This document shows, piece after piece, positions 7,559 to 13,931 of a DNA stretch of 36,377 nucleotides. Every line of letters begins with the position of its first letter. Position 1 is the first letter of the stretch. The notes under the pieces were generated by a model. It saw only the letters and a program-made list of their open reading frames with translations. It was not told the DNA's origin and did not search any database. Where the stretch lies: positions 1-36,377 of IMG/VR virus record IMGVR_UViG_3300031857_000616; one strand, given 5' to 3'. A program made the translations under genes and the position numbers. The stretch comes from a virus.

Positions 7559-7704
7559 TTCTTTTCCTCAATAGTTTCCTTTAACAAACTAATAGCCGTT
7601 TCTAAAAATGAATAATAATCGGCCAATCCCCAACTATCCTCATTAAACATAGAACGATAGTCTGTTAAAAATTCTTTAATATTATTTTCAAGTTGAATGT
7701 TCAT
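7555..7704 (-). CDS. 49-aa helical protein
   Basis: MNIQLENNIKEFLTDYRSMF, ending LLKETIEEKK. ATGA overlap with the next gene. No motif recognised. Confidence 0.6.
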   Translation of the reverse strand: MNIQLENNIKEFLTDYRSMFNEDSWGLADYYSFLETAISLLKETIEEKK

Positions 7705-7882
7705 TATTTTGCTCCAGCATATTATTCAAATATTTAGCTAAATTTTCCACATCAGTTTCAGTCCAAGAATAAAAATTTACATTAATAGTGCGACTGTTAC
7801 CAAAATGCTCAATATCCAGTTGATAACTTTCCAGAGCGTCAAGAATTAGACCAACCTCATGCTTATCAAGATTAATATTCAT
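7688..7882 (-). CDS. 64-aa hypothetical protein
   Basis: MNINLDKHEVGLILDALESY; two helices around an NVNFYSWTE strand. Second gene of the operon. Function unknown. Confidence 0.65.
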   Translation of the reverse strand: MNINLDKHEVGLILDALESYQLDIEHFGNSRTINVNFYSWTETDVENLAKYLNNMLEQNNEHST

Positions 7883-7909
7883 TAGTTTTCATTTCTTTTG
7901 ATTTGTGGT

Positions 7910-8095
7910 TTATTTGCCACTAAAGGCTATTTGATTTCTTGGTTCAGTGGGTTTTTTACCACCTATTTGTCTTAAAAGAATATGAGCATTAGTATAATTT
8001 GGGTCATTTTTAGACCGTTTTTCTACCAAATACCATCCTAGAACTTGTTGTAAAAGTTCCATTTCACTATCGGTCAAAAGAATAGATTTATACAT
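7910..8095 (-). CDS. 61-aa hypothetical protein, first gene of the long operon
   Basis: MYKSILLTDSEMELLQQVLG; helical and basic towards the C-terminus. Directly downstream of the promoter at 8140-8168. Function unknown. Confidence 0.65.
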   Translation of the reverse strand: MYKSILLTDSEMELLQQVLGWYLVEKRSKNDPNYTNAHILLRQIGGKKPTEPRNQIAFSGK

Positions 8096-8139
8096 TTTTC
8101 CCCTAGAATAATCAACTTCACCATATTACTACTAGTAGC

Positions 8140-8168
8140 AGTATATCCTATGGGTAGTAGGTTGTCAA
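8140..8168 (-). promoter_or_regulatory. Promoter of the long leftward operon
   Basis: TTGACA, 17 bases, TATACT. This is the only strong promoter seen for the roughly 4.7-kb operon ending at the terminator at 3288-3325. Its spacer lacks the CGAT motif. Confidence 0.85.
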
Positions 8169-8280
8169 TGGGGATTATCGGTCATTTCCCGCAGTGGTCT
8201 TTAATTAGTTTTTTCACCACGGGTAATAGCGATAAGTTAAAACGGCGAAAATAAAGGCGAAAGTTAATGCTAAAACTTAA

Positions 8281-8451
8281 TCAGCGTTCGCTTTTGGTGG
8301 AAATGTCAGATGGAAATGTGGTAAAAGCTTGGTTTTTATAGGGGGTTGAATATAATTTCTGAACAAAATATGGCACAGAAAGCATTGAAACTATGGTGCA
8401 GAGAGTGATAAATATCAGTGAATTGATAAAAGGCTGATGAAATTGTCTCAT
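8281..8451 (-). CDS. 56-aa single-span membrane protein
   Basis: MRQFHQPFINSLIFITLCTI with a span at about residues 10-30, then a soluble Ser/Thr/Lys tail. ATG overlaps the stop of the gene above. With its neighbour it forms a pair of small membrane proteins; a holin or antiholin role is possible but unsupported. Confidence 0.55.
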   Translation of the reverse strand: MRQFHQPFINSLIFITLCTIVSMLSVPYFVQKLYSTPYKNQAFTTFPSDISTKSER

Positions 8452-8543
8452 TTTGTATTTTCCCCTTTTACTATAAAGTAGGTGGCTATGGTGCAGAAAA
8501 TGTATGTGGATAGTAGTATGATGTAGAATGTTGTTTCAGTCAT
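8448..8543 (-). CDS. 31-aa membrane peptide
   Basis: MTETTFYIILLSTYIFCTIA then a short KGENTK tail. Two more in-frame ATGs lie at 8549 and 8555 and no ribosome site is clear, so the start is uncertain. A TATAAT lies just upstream at about 8553-8558. Coupled to the next gene by ATGA. Confidence 0.45.
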   Translation of the reverse strand: MTETTFYIILLSTYIFCTIATYFIVKGENTK

Positions 8544-8638
8544 GACCATATTCATTATATAAAAAGATATAACATAAACCAAAAAATGCTAAACAGACCG
8601 GGAAAATTATGTGACTATATTGATGCAAATATCCTAAG

Positions 8639-8797
8639 TTATGGTGAGCCATAATATTTCATGATTCTGTATAGTAGTGTTAGTGATATTACTATTGTTG
8701 ATCCAATTATAAATCCCCTAGTAAATTCATCGTGAATTAATGTGGGGCAAAGCGGCCTATTGACAATACTAGATAGAAGTGGTATAATACCATTCAT
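8639..8797 (-). CDS. 52-aa membrane protein
   Basis: From the ATG at 8797 (TGATG overlap with the upstream stop): MNGIIPLLSSIVNRPL, with a hydrophobic span at about residues 28-46. An in-frame ATG at 8833 is the alternative. Function unknown. Confidence 0.55.
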   Translation of the reverse strand: MNGIIPLLSSIVNRPLCPTLIHDEFTRGFIIGSTIVISLTLLYRIMKYYGSP

Positions 8798-8985
8798 CAG
8801 TCCAATCCCATTAGTTCCTTTAGTCTTTTCCACATAGACTTGGAGGGAATAGTATTAATATCAGTTGAAGGAATGACCGGAGTTGGTTCGCCACAAACCT
8901 TTTCTCTAGAGCATTTCCTTGCACAACTTTTCTTAGTACTAGATTTTACTTTTTTCTTAACGGGCTTAATTTTTTTCTTTGCCAT
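8797..8985 (-). CDS. 62-aa Lys-rich basic protein
   Basis: MAKKKIKPVKKKVKSSTKKS: a strongly basic N-terminal third with three Cys nearby, then a Pro/Thr linker and a short C-terminal helix. Non-specific nucleic-acid binding is plausible from charge alone. Start at the ATG; a GTG nine bases upstream is possible. Confidence 0.6.
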   Translation of the reverse strand: MAKKKIKPVKKKVKSSTKKSCARKCSREKVCGEPTPVIPSTDINTIPSKSMWKRLKELMGLD

Positions 8986-9024
8986 ATTTCTCACTGACTG
9001 TTCTCATAATTCAAATCTATTATA

Positions 9025-9219
9025 TTAGGTGAGACTATCGCCTTGGTATGTTATTTTAGGTAAAGGGTTATCTTCAGCATAGTCTGATACTTTTTGTAAC
9101 TTGACCACTAGAAGTAAACTATCTTTTTCTTCATTAGGCACTGATCCTACTAGTCTTACTATGTCTGAAAATAATTTTCCGGGGTTAATATCTAGAGTTT
9201 GTAATTTATAATAAACCAT
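9025..9219 (-). CDS. 64-aa hypothetical protein
   Basis: MVYYKLQTLDINPGKLFSDI. Small alpha/beta protein. Its ATG lies five bases after the repeated TCTCGCTGACTA element at 9224-9275, so no promoter is obvious. Function unknown. Confidence 0.6.
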   Translation of the reverse strand: MVYYKLQTLDINPGKLFSDIVRLVGSVPNEEKDSLLLVVKLQKVSDYAEDNPLPKITYQGDSLT

Positions 9220-9223
9220 AAAA

Positions 9224-9275
9224 TCTCGCTGACTACGATCAAAAAAATCAAACCCGACAAGATAGGCTGAGACAA
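9224..9275. repeat. TCTCGCTGACTA element, copy 1 (divergent)
   Basis: Shares TCTCGCTGACTA at one end and GGCTGAGACAA at the other with copies 2-4, but lacks the central GAATCC..GGAT hairpin. Overlaps the terminator at 9241-9297. Confidence 0.6.
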
Positions 9276-9297
9276 TCCCATGACCTATCTTACCGGG
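9241..9297 (-). terminator. Rho-independent terminator
   Basis: Read leftward, CCCGGTAAGATAGG pairs with CCTATCTTGTCGGG, followed by a T-rich stretch ending in seven T. Ends the 9774-9315 operon. Confidence 0.8.
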
Positions 9298-9314
9298 CCT
9301 ATAAAATTTACTAA

Positions 9315-9551
9315 CTATAAGTTAAGGAAAAATTCACTATCCGGAGTTTTCCACTTATGAATTTTGGGTAGTTTAATAGCTTTAGTTATTCTACCCCTAT
9401 TGTCTTTGTGGTGAGCTATAATATGAATTTTACCATCTTCATTTCTAAAGCTCCAATTGTAGTTTCTAATTATGTTTTCGGGACTAGTTTCATTATCATA
9501 TATCTCACCCATTATATGAAATGTAATAACCCGATTAAATAGTCTAGGCAT
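9315..9551 (-). CDS. 78-aa hypothetical protein
   Basis: MPRLFNRVITFHIMGEIYDN, then a beta-rich basic middle (HIIAHHKDNRGRITKAIKL). Overlaps the upstream gene by 8 bases. Function unknown. Confidence 0.7.
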   Translation of the reverse strand: MPRLFNRVITFHIMGEIYDNETSPENIIRNYNWSFRNEDGKIHIIAHHKDNRGRITKAIKLPKIHKWKTPDSEFFLNL

Positions 9552-9774
9552 TGGTGGCCTCCTCTATTAATTCTTCGATATGAATATCGCTCATTAACAT
9601 AGGATCACGCCGCATAATTTCATACTCTAATTCTTCATTAGACATATAGTGCTTATCTTGCATCAAGCATTCTTTTAGTCTGCTTTTTATATCCAAAAAA
9701 TGCATACCACCAACTATATCATCAACATATCTTTCAATAACATAATCACGGTTGAAACTATCAATCTTATACAT
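9544..9774 (-). CDS. 76-aa phage protein, paralogue of 10568-10759
   Basis: MYKIDSFNRDYVIERYVDDI, then MSNEELEYEI. The order hydrophobic-Y-V-DD-I/L-x-G/D-M, an internal Leu-rich helix, MSxEEL and a final acidic DP/PD matches the 63-aa protein at 10568-10759. I recognise similar small proteins in many phages; function unknown. GAGGTGA ribosome site. Confidence 0.75.
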   Translation of the reverse strand: MYKIDSFNRDYVIERYVDDIVGGMHFLDIKSRLKECLMQDKHYMSNEELEYEIMRRDPMLMSDIHIEELIEEATNA

Positions 9775-9870
9775 AGGTCACCTCATAGAAAAGTTAAAAA
9801 ATACTCATCTATGATTCCAATTGTTCCCCATCGCCACAACGGGTAACTATCGGCTCCGTAGTTATATTGT

Positions 9871-9898
9871 ATTTTACTTGACGAGATGAAGAGGTCAA
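9871..9898 (-). promoter_or_regulatory. Probable leftward promoter
   Basis: TTGACC, 16 bases, TAAAAT, about 95 bases upstream of the gene starting at 9774. Confidence 0.5.
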
Positions 9899-10201
9899 AT
9901 CTTTTTTCTTATGTTGTCATCTTAATCCTATTCATGGTGGTGGTTAAAGTGGTGTTCGTGATGACCCGTGAATTTTAAAAAAATGTCCTATAAGTTGACC
10001 AGTAAGCCTTAGGAGTGGTTTTATGATTCTCAAGAGCCTTCAACTCTCGCTGACTATGTCCAACCAGGCGAATCCGGCGGATGGGCTGAGACAATTAGTT
10101 AAAGTTTTCTAAGAACTTAAGTTGTATTTAACAAAAAGTTTTGGGCTTGACAGCACTAGATGAGAGATTATATATTATGCAGAGGGGGCATTAATCATTA
10201 C
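9899..10201. other. Intergenic stretch without a gene
   Basis: I see no convincing ORF. It holds TCTCGCTGACTA copy 2 and, on the + strand at 10147, TTGACA with TATATT 18 bases on, a possible rightward promoter facing the leftward genes with no ORF behind it. The words TTGACAGCACTA recur at 10974 after copy 3. Confidence 0.5.
10045..10094. repeat. TCTCGCTGACTA element, copy 2
   Basis: TCTCGCTGACTA, about 13 variable bases, GCGAATCCGGCGGATGGGC, GAGACAA. Outer TCTC/GAGA and inner ATCC/GGAT can pair. Confidence 0.75.
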
Positions 10202-10273
10202 TTAGTTATTTATATCTCTTACTCCTAGTATAACTCCTAAGATTCCACTCAGAGCAAAAGTAATAGTTAGCAT
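10202..10273 (-). CDS. 23-aa membrane peptide
   Basis: MLTITFALSGILGVILGVRD: almost entirely one hydrophobic span, then INN. AAAGGA ribosome site and a promoter at 10317-10344. Too short for a family; judged real because the signals are in order. Confidence 0.45.
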   Translation of the reverse strand: MLTITFALSGILGVILGVRDINN

Positions 10274-10316
10274 AAGAATCCTTTAAGAATGAACAAACTG
10301 GACAACCAACTTCCCC

Positions 10317-10344
10317 ATTGTACCATAAAACAGACAGTACGCAA
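10317..10344 (-). promoter_or_regulatory. Probable leftward promoter
   Basis: TTGCGT, 16 bases, TACAAT, ahead of the 23-aa membrane peptide. Confidence 0.45.
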
Positions 10345-10373
10345 CCCCAAGCGCCACAAGGAGTTGTAAACTG

Positions 10374-10565
10374 TCAAGAAGTTTGATACAGTCCAATAGT
10401 GATATTATCATCCCTATAGACATCACCAAATTCAAAATCGGGCATTTCTATATTAGGATCAAATTCAGTAATAAATTCTCTTGCATAAGCCACAGCATCA
10501 GAAGAATTATTGAATACTTTAACTTGAGCAACACTATTATCTTGACAATAAACAAAAGCCCACAT
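10374..10565 (-). CDS. 63-aa hypothetical protein
   Basis: MWAFVYCQDNSVAQVKVFNN, then DAVAYAREFI. Alpha/beta appearance; starts two bases after the stop of the upstream gene, so in the same operon. Function unknown. Confidence 0.65.
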   Translation of the reverse strand: MWAFVYCQDNSVAQVKVFNNSSDAVAYAREFITEFDPNIEMPDFEFGDVYRDDNITIGLYQTS

Positions 10566-10567
10566 GT

Positions 10568-10759
10568 TTAGTCCTCCAGAATATCAGGATAGTATTCTTT
10601 AATTTCTTTCTGTAAATCCCCAATACTCATATTCTCCTTATTCTCAACCAACATACTATAAGCAAAAGAGTACAGAGTATCAAAGTCCATATCTTCTAAG
10701 AGTCTTGAAGCATACACACGAACAATATCAGTAATATTATCTTCAGTTATTTTAATCAT
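10568..10759 (-). CDS. 63-aa phage protein, paralogue of 9544-9774
   Basis: MIKITEDNITDIVRVYASRL, then DMDFDTLYSFAYSML and MSIGDLQKEI. The start at 10759 has AAAGGAAAGG ahead and lies 28 bases after the -10; the longer frame to 10843 would run through the promoter. Family common in phages, function unknown. Confidence 0.75.
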   Translation of the reverse strand: MIKITEDNITDIVRVYASRLLEDMDFDTLYSFAYSMLVENKENMSIGDLQKEIKEYYPDILED

Positions 10760-10786
10760 CTCAACCTTTCCTTTCTCTGCACCACC

Positions 10787-10815
10787 ACTATACCATATCG
10801 TCCTACAGTATACAA
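10787..10815 (-). promoter_or_regulatory. Leftward promoter
   Basis: TTGTAT, 17-base spacer with GACGATAT, TATAGT. Confidence 0.65.
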
Positions 10816-11006
10816 GACCTTTAGTAAAACTCAAATGCCCCAATATTCTCGCTGACTATCTTCAAATTGCGAATCCGTAGGATGGGGTGCGACAACAATA
10901 ACTGTTAACTTTTTATATTGGGTTAGGATTATATCATTCGTCATAAGTCTTTTCATAATTTCACCTAAACCCTTGACAGCACTACACTTACACCTCATTG
11001 TATCGT
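10816..11006. other. Intergenic stretch without a gene
   Basis: No ORF with a ribosome site. Holds TCTCGCTGACTA copy 3 and the word TTGACAGCACTA at 10974 on the + strand, without a good -10. Confidence 0.5.
10847..10895. repeat. TCTCGCTGACTA element, copy 3
   Basis: TCTCGCTGACTA, then GCGAATCCGTAGGATGGGG and GCGACAA. The closing arm is GCGA rather than GAGA, which can pair with TCGC of the opening arm, hinting that pairing is conserved. Confidence 0.75.
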
Positions 11007-11140
11007 CACTTACAGCAAGAGTCTATAGCGTAAGTGTGAGATTCTTTGACAAAATTGACGTAAGTGGTTGTCAGAATTAAACTTACGACAAAATCCGGCG
11101 GCCCCGCCCGCCATAAGTCCCCTTGGGCAAAGGACTTACG
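11007..11140. repeat. Double-hairpin repeat, copy 1, with an extra hairpin
   Basis: Extra hairpin CACTTAC/GTAAGTG at 11007-11036, then hairpin CGTAAGT/ACTTACG at 11059-11087, a GC-rich linker (CCGGCGGCCCCGCCCGCC) and hairpin ATAAGTCC/GGACTTAC at 11113-11139. Lies after the DUF932-type gene in the direction of transcription. Confidence 0.8.
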
Positions 11141-11170
11141 ACGAGTTTCGGGGTCTCGATTTTACGCTAT

Positions 11171-12118
11171 TCAGACCGCATTAGCAAAATCCATAGCGAT
11201 ATTTAGTGCCTTGAGATTATCGTTGGCATTTTGACCGAACCATAGAGAGTCGAGCCGATTATCGGTCGTGCGACCTTTACTGTAGTTAAGATATTCATTA
11301 AAGCCATTGTAAGCAGCCCACCAAGTTCCACGAACATTAGTAGCAGCTTGCTTCGGCCCTTCGACGCGAGACAGAATATCATCCATGATATTGCGGGTAC
11401 GAGTCTTAATATCTTCATCAACCGTCTTGTCGATACCAAGTACCATCTTAACGTACTTCTTAATATCGTTCTGATTAAAGTTCTTAGAAGCGAGGAATCG
11501 GAACTGTTCTGCCGTAGCTTCAAACTCGGCATTAATATTGTCCATAATATCACGCACGTTATCCAGATTATTTTTACTGGAGCGAGTGTGACGAATACGA
11601 ATCAGTTTACTAGCCTTGTTATGATGAGCAGCAGCCAGAGTGTTGACACAGACCACACGAATCGGAGTATATCCGACACGAATAGCCGTTGTACCATCAT
11701 GGCTATTACTCAGCAGGATAAACTTACAAACTTCATCACCCTTAACAATTTCGCTATTGTCTCGGTTGAGTTGAGCAAGAACCCAAACTTTCTGACCGCT
11801 ATGGAGCGAACCGGCAGTATGCAGATTGCACTCGCCAGCGTCAAGAAACGGCTGAAACCAATCAAAAGCATCCTGATTCTGGAGGGGCGTATAACGAGGC
11901 CCAACAACCCCAAGGATGCTATTATCAGTCTTGCGGTATGTAGCACGGTGCGATACGTGAATACCGTCAACGGTTTGCAAATCCTTCAAGCCTACTTCCC
12001 AATCCAGACCGGCAGCAGTAATAGCTTCGCTAATCGTGGGGGCTTCATCCAACTGATTGCCAAGGCCATGCCAAGGGGTAGCACCAACAAACATCATTTT
12101 TTCAACAGCAGCAGGCAT
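11171..12118 (-). CDS. DUF932 phage/plasmid-like protein
   Basis: 315 aa from the ATG at 12118 (AAAGGG site; a TTG six bases upstream is the alternative). Early ATPWHGLGN and TYRKTDNSILGVVGPRYTP are hallmarks of the DUF932 / phage-plasmid-like family (TIGR03299 type), as are LSNSHDG and RVVCVNTL in the middle. Length is normal for the family. The biochemical role is not established. GC content is higher than in the operon to the left. Flanked by a double-hairpin repeat on each side and driven by its own promoter. Confidence 0.88.
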   Translation of the reverse strand: MPAAVEKMMFVGATPWHGLGNQLDEAPTISEAITAAGLDWEVGLKDLQTVDGIHVSHRATYRKTDNSILGVVGPRYTPLQNQDAFDWFQPFLDAGECNLHTAGSLHSGQKVWVLAQLNRDNSEIVKGDEVCKFILLSNSHDGTTAIRVGYTPIRVVCVNTLAAAHHNKASKLIRIRHTRSSKNNLDNVRDIMDNINAEFEATAEQFRFLASKNFNQNDIKKYVKMVLGIDKTVDEDIKTRTRNIMDDILSRVEGPKQAATNVRGTWWAAYNGFNEYLNYSKGRTTDNRLDSLWFGQNANDNLKALNIAMDFANAV

Positions 12119-12163
12119 AATCAACCCTTTCGTGTTATCTACTTTCGTTCTTCCGATACTCTG

Positions 12164-12191
12164 ATTCTACTATATCTTATCGGCGTGTCAA
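12164..12191 (-). promoter_or_regulatory. Leftward promoter with CGAT spacer motif
   Basis: TTGACA, 16-base spacer CGCCGATAAGATATAG, TAGAAT. Drives the DUF932 gene. Confidence 0.88.
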
Positions 12192-12216
12192 GAGGAAAAC
12201 TTGCGAAAAAAATCTC

Positions 12217-12302
12217 GTCGTAAGTGGTTGAAAATACTGGACTTACGACTTGCCGGCCCCGCCGCCTTGCTCCTAACCCTTTGGGGCGTAAGGGTTTAGG
12301 AG
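12217..12302. repeat. Double-hairpin repeat, copy 2
   Basis: GTCGTAAGT/ACTTACGAC (12217-12249), linker GCCGGCCCCGCCGCC, then CTCCTAACCCTT/AAGGGTTTAGGAG (12270-12302). Its second hairpin contains the end of the phosphoribosyltransferase gene. Confidence 0.85.
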
Positions 12303-12788
12303 GCTCATGTTGTAGTCTTTTTCAAATAATTTGATATTTTTTAATGTATAAGCACATTCATCTGGGATATAACAATAAAGTCCTACACACCTTGCCCTTT
12401 CATATTCGCGTGAGATAGTCCGGTTAATATGCCTAAGAGTATCGCCACTACATATAAGATCATCAAGGATGATATACCTAAAAGGTGCAACTCCCTCCAT
12501 AGTGAATTCTGAATATCTTTTTTCTGAATCTTTTCTAACAATCAGAATATGTTTATCCAGCAGTTCCGCCACTTGTGGAACAACCATGAGGCCACTGGTA
12601 CCACAACAAGCAATAGTATCAAACTGATTAGAGATTTTTCTTAAATCACATACAGCTTTGATAATAATCTTATTACGTTCCCGATGATTTAATACTCTGC
12701 AAGTATGGTCAGCTCCTTGAATATACTGTCCGTCGTTTGTTTTACGGAAGTCTTCAACATCGTGCCAATTTTTAGTGATATCTTGCAT
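12273..12788 (-). CDS. Phosphoribosyltransferase-fold protein
   Basis: 171 aa. The PRPP-binding signature is RYIILDDLICSGDTL (residues 104-118), and ACCGTSG (60-66) fits the upstream pyrophosphate loop. N-terminus is basic and His-rich. It would be a type I PRTase acting on a nucleobase or PRPP; the substrate hood is not recognisable, so the exact reaction is unknown. The last codons lie inside the double-hairpin repeat. The tRNA-like gene at 12795-12885 ends only a few bases upstream of its start codon, so both may come from one transcript. Confidence 0.85.
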   Translation of the reverse strand: MQDITKNWHDVEDFRKTNDGQYIQGADHTCRVLNHRERNKIIIKAVCDLRKISNQFDTIACCGTSGLMVVPQVAELLDKHILIVRKDSEKRYSEFTMEGVAPFRYIILDDLICSGDTLRHINRTISREYERARCVGLYCYIPDECAYTLKNIKLFEKDYNMSLLNPYAPKG

Positions 12789-12794
12789 AGTTAA

Positions 12795-12885
12795 AGCGGA
12801 CGATACGATTCGAACGTACTAATGAAAAGAAGGAGAAAGGAGTTTTCCTTATAAAGAATTACTTGTCCCACCAAGCTGCGTCCGC
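12795..12885 (-). tRNA. tRNA-like gene with extra sequence (possible Ile UAU)
   Basis: Perfect 7-bp acceptor stem GCGGACG/CGTCCGC, D-arm GCTT/AAGT, and T-arm with TTCGAAT loop. The anticodon region reads TTCTTTATAAGGAA, which fits a UAU loop only with a poor stem, and is followed by a pyrimidine-rich stretch of about 20 bases where a variable loop of 5 is expected. GAAAA/TTTTC could close the extra part. Either a class II-like tRNA, an insertion-bearing tRNA or a decayed one. Confidence 0.5.
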
Positions 12886-12897
12886 CGAGGAGAAAGA

Positions 12898-13053
12898 CTA
12901 CTCATCTACCAATTCATCTGCAATGTTATGATAATAATTATCCCATTCTGGAGTACTGTCTACGACATCAGTATCATCTTCATATAAATATAAATCGTCA
13001 TAGTTGGATGCAAGATTATCGTAATCATGATCGTATTCGTCGTAGTAACTCAT
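12898..13053 (-). CDS. 51-aa acidic Asp/Tyr-rich protein
   Basis: MSYYDEYDHDYDNLASNYDD, continuing acidic to the end. AGGAG ribosome site seven bases before the ATG and own promoter at 13072-13100. Strong negative charge recalls DNA-mimic proteins, but composition alone does not prove that. A second acidic D/Y-rich protein lies at 22055-22342. Confidence 0.7.
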   Translation of the reverse strand: MSYYDEYDHDYDNLASNYDDLYLYEDDTDVVDSTPEWDNYYHNIADELVDE

Positions 13054-13071
13054 AACATCTCCTATAAACCT

Positions 13072-13100
13072 ATCTTACACCATCTAGAGAAACTTGTCAA
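13072..13100 (-). promoter_or_regulatory. Leftward promoter
   Basis: TTGACA, 17 bases, TAAGAT, starting right after the 3' end of tRNA-Lys. Confidence 0.7.
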
Positions 13101-13101
13101 G

Positions 13102-13174
13102 TGGGCCCCCAGGGACTCGAACCCTGAACCTAAGAGTTAAAAGCTCCTTGCTCTGCCAATTGAGCTAGAGGCCC
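13102..13174 (-). tRNA. tRNA-Lys (UUU)
   Basis: Acceptor GGGCCTC/GGGGCCC, anticodon stem AGGAG/CTCTT with loop CTTTTAA, T-loop TTCGAGT. CCA is not encoded. Confidence 0.92.
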
Positions 13175-13179
13175 GAACC

Positions 13180-13347
13180 TTATTCTACAACAGAGTAACT
13201 ATAACTATCCACATCATCCATATAAGCAGCCTGTACCCTGTCAAATACATCCATATAATTAAAGTCAAGACTATCCATAGATATAATCAAATCGGTCAAA
13301 CTCTGTCCTTCACTATTAAGAATATCATAGATATGAACATTCTTCAT
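13180..13347 (-). CDS. 55-aa small acidic protein
   Basis: MKNVHIYDILNSEGQSLTDL, then a Tyr/Asp-rich end. GGAGAG ribosome site and own promoter at 13368-13396. Lies between tRNA-Lys and tRNA-Glu. Function unknown. Confidence 0.65.
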   Translation of the reverse strand: MKNVHIYDILNSEGQSLTDLIISMDSLDFNYMDVFDRVQAAYMDDVDSYSYSVVE

Positions 13348-13367
13348 CTATTCTCTCCTTTTTGATT

Positions 13368-13396
13368 ATCATACCGTGTCCGAATCATTCTGTCAA
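13368..13396 (-). promoter_or_regulatory. Leftward promoter
   Basis: TTGACA, 17 bases, TATGAT, immediately downstream of tRNA-Glu. Confidence 0.7.
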
Positions 13397-13397
13397 T

Positions 13398-13467
13398 AGC
13401 CCTATGGAGAATCGAACTCCAATCTCCACCTTGAAAGGGTGGCGTCATAGCCATTAGACTATAGGGC
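13398..13467 (-). tRNA. tRNA-Glu (UUC)
   Basis: Acceptor GCCCTAT/ATAGGGC, anticodon stem CCACC/GGTGG with loop CTTTCAA, T-loop TTCGATT. Short D-arm (GTC/GAC). Confidence 0.9.
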
Positions 13468-13502
13468 CACAAACCATCGTAACTCTAACGTCAGCCTCCG
13501 AA

Positions 13503-13576
13503 TAGGGCGTGTAGGAGTCGAACCTACCTTTTGAATACCTTATAAGAGTATGTGCAACTACCGGCTGCAACGCCCC
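13503..13576 (-). tRNA. tRNA-Ile (UAU)
   Basis: Acceptor GGGGCGT/ACGCCCT, anticodon stem ATACT/GGTAT with loop CTTATAA giving UAU, T-loop TTCGACT. It would read AUA directly instead of the usual lysidine-modified CAU tRNA. Confidence 0.85.
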
Positions 13577-13628
13577 ATGTTTCTTAGATCATACTCTCTT
13601 TATCGGCTGTTGTCAACTACTTCTTTAG

Positions 13629-13715
13629 CGGAATCTGAGGGATTCGAACCCCCGGAGGATTTTAACCCTCGGCGGTTTAGTAAACCGCTGCCTTAAACCA
13701 CTCGGCCAAGATTCC
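13629..13715 (-). tRNA. tRNA-Ser with anticodon ACU
   Basis: Class II tRNA: acceptor GGAATCT/AGATTCC, D-arm GCCGAGTGGTTTAAGGC, anticodon stem GCGGT/ACCGC with loop TTACTAA, long variable arm, T-loop TTCGAAT. The anticodon reads ACU where bacterial AGY-serine tRNAs have GCU; see finding. Confidence 0.88.
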
Positions 13716-13717
13716 AA

Positions 13718-13788
13718 CAAAGGCGGAAGGAATCGAACCTTCATCTACGGTTTTGGAGACCGTCATTCTACCGTTGAACTACGCCAAT
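13718..13788 (-). tRNA. tRNA-Trp (CCA)
   Basis: Anticodon stem ACGGT/ACCGT with loop CTCCAAA, D-arm GTTC/GAAT, T-loop TTCGATT. Acceptor positions 2 and 3 form T-T mismatches with 71 and 70. Confidence 0.85.
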
Positions 13789-13791
13789 AAA

Positions 13792-13863
13792 CTGCCCGAC
13801 TAGGACTCGAACCTAGAACCTACAAATTAACAGTTTGCCGCACTACCATTGTGCTATCGGGCA
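13792..13863 (-). tRNA. tRNA-Asn (GUU)
   Basis: Acceptor TGCCCGA/TCGGGCA, anticodon stem GCAAA/TTTGT with loop CTGTTAA, T-loop TTCGAGT. Confidence 0.92.
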
Positions 13864-13870
13864 ATAACTT

Positions 13871-13908
13871 GGTGTATAAAATGGTAACACACCATACAAG
13901 TATACACC
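13871..13908. repeat. Inverted repeat upstream of the HNH gene
   Basis: GGTGTATA pairs with TATACACC, with an inner ATGGT/ACCAT hairpin. It lies between tRNA-Asn and the HNH start at 13932. It could be an operator or a folded leader; the sequence TTGGTGTATA also occurs ahead of the HNH gene at 18708. Confidence 0.6.
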
Positions 13909-13931
13909 TATTCTACCAAAAGGATTCATAA

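Noticed and set aside
10045-10094. TCTCGCTGACTA element as a TPP riboswitch, because of GGCTGAGA
   Set aside because: The other conserved TPP blocks are absent and the neighbouring genes have no link to thiamine.
10147-10176. Rightward promoter at 10147 driving a gene
   Set aside because: TTGACA and TATATT are 18 bases apart, but no ORF or clear structured RNA follows; left as an intergenic note only.
11348-12223. 291-aa ORF on the + strand antisense to the DUF932 gene
   Set aside because: Shadow of a well-supported gene; no ribosome site and odd composition.
12898-13500. tRNA cluster as a prophage attachment site
   Set aside because: I found no direct repeat of a tRNA 3' end, no integrase, and nothing resembling a bacterial flank in the window.
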